From: Guillardia theta CCMP2712
Taxonomy: Eukaryota; Cryptophyceae; Pyrenomonadales; Geminigeraceae
Length of the DNA: 34,110 bases
Direction: 5' to 3'
Assembly: GCF_000315625.1 (NCBI RefSeq)
Contig: NW_005434597.1
Span: 301,114 to 335,223 of the forward strand
Shown: in pieces, positions 33,945-34,110 of the stretch
Layout of the letters: each line of letters starts with the position of its first letter
Numbering within the stretch: position 1 is the stretch's first letter
Translations under genes and position numbers: made by a program
Notes under the pieces: generated by a model
The model's input: only the letters and a program-made list of their open reading frames with translations
The model's database searches: none
What the model was told of the DNA's origin: nothing

Positions 33945-34110
33945 CGGAGGAGGAGGAGTCGGAGTCGGAGTCGGAGTCGGAGGAGGAGGATGAGTAGGAG
34001 AAGGGGTAGGAGTAGGAGTAGGATGATGATGAGGAGGAGTTGTAGTAGTTTTGTAGTAGTAGTAGTAGGAGGAGGAGGAGGAGTCGGAGGAGTAGGGAGT
34101 AGGGAGGGGA
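33851..34110 (+). repeat. Compound simple repeats to the window edge: (TAG)n, (GGAGTC)n, (GGA)n
   Basis: (tag)n runs 33907-33943, then ggagtc hexamers at 33957-33980 and mixed gga/tag to the end. It follows the donor caag|gtgact of the oxygenase gene, so it is probably the next intron, unusually purine-rich. Confidence 0.85.

Overview
This is nuclear DNA of a eukaryote. Almost every recognisable gene is cut by short spliceosomal introns (many of about 45-60 nt, GT-AG, with at least two likely GC-AG), and no bacterial-type operon or ribosome binding site is visible. Mixed-strand packing, tails only tens of bases apart, moderately high GC and hexanucleotide minisatellites inside introns suggest a unicellular alga or protist. 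A cryptophyte such as Guillardia is my guess, not something the sequence proves. I joined exons by hand using reading-frame phase and family similarity. The internal consistency (total length divisible by three, intact family motifs) is good for most genes.

Layout, left to right: 3' end of a ClpB/Hsp104-type disaggregase (+, 178-1616); complete 15-exon GDP-L-fucose synthase (-, 1728-4628); GC-rich island; SPRY-like plus SAM-like protein (-, 5592-7244); cysteine-rich type I membrane protein 'A' (-, 7728-9220); about 1.4 kb of GC-rich, hairpin-containing intergenic DNA; tubulin-tyrosine-ligase-like enzyme (+, 10687-13023); a giant, about 2,290-residue protein with a helical (PPR-like) N-terminal part and a very long acidic repeat region (-, 13056-20036).

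Next comes an inverted duplication. Copy B (+, 20555-22110) and copy C (-, 27155-28707) of the same cysteine-rich membrane protein are almost identical and point toward each other. They enclose about 4.65 kb of unrelated genes: a 78-residue unknown protein (+, 23011-23414), a mitochondrial-type cyclophilin (-, 23531-24452) and the exosome ring subunit Rrp43/EXOSC8 (-, 25348-26477). GC-rich low-complexity islands flank each copy of this family.

The right end holds a TPR-like protein with an N-terminal hydrophobic segment (+, 29471-31295), a possible small gene (+, 31325-31685), a basic coiled-coil-like protein (-, 31688-32861) and, divergently from it, the 5' part of a 2-oxoglutarate/Fe(II) oxygenase (+, 32943 to the edge).

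There is no functional operon. Most genes are housekeeping genes that are neighbours by chance. The most unusual content is the three-member secreted/membrane cysteine-rich family with its inverted duplication, the GC islands and hairpin sequence around it, and the giant acidic repeat protein.
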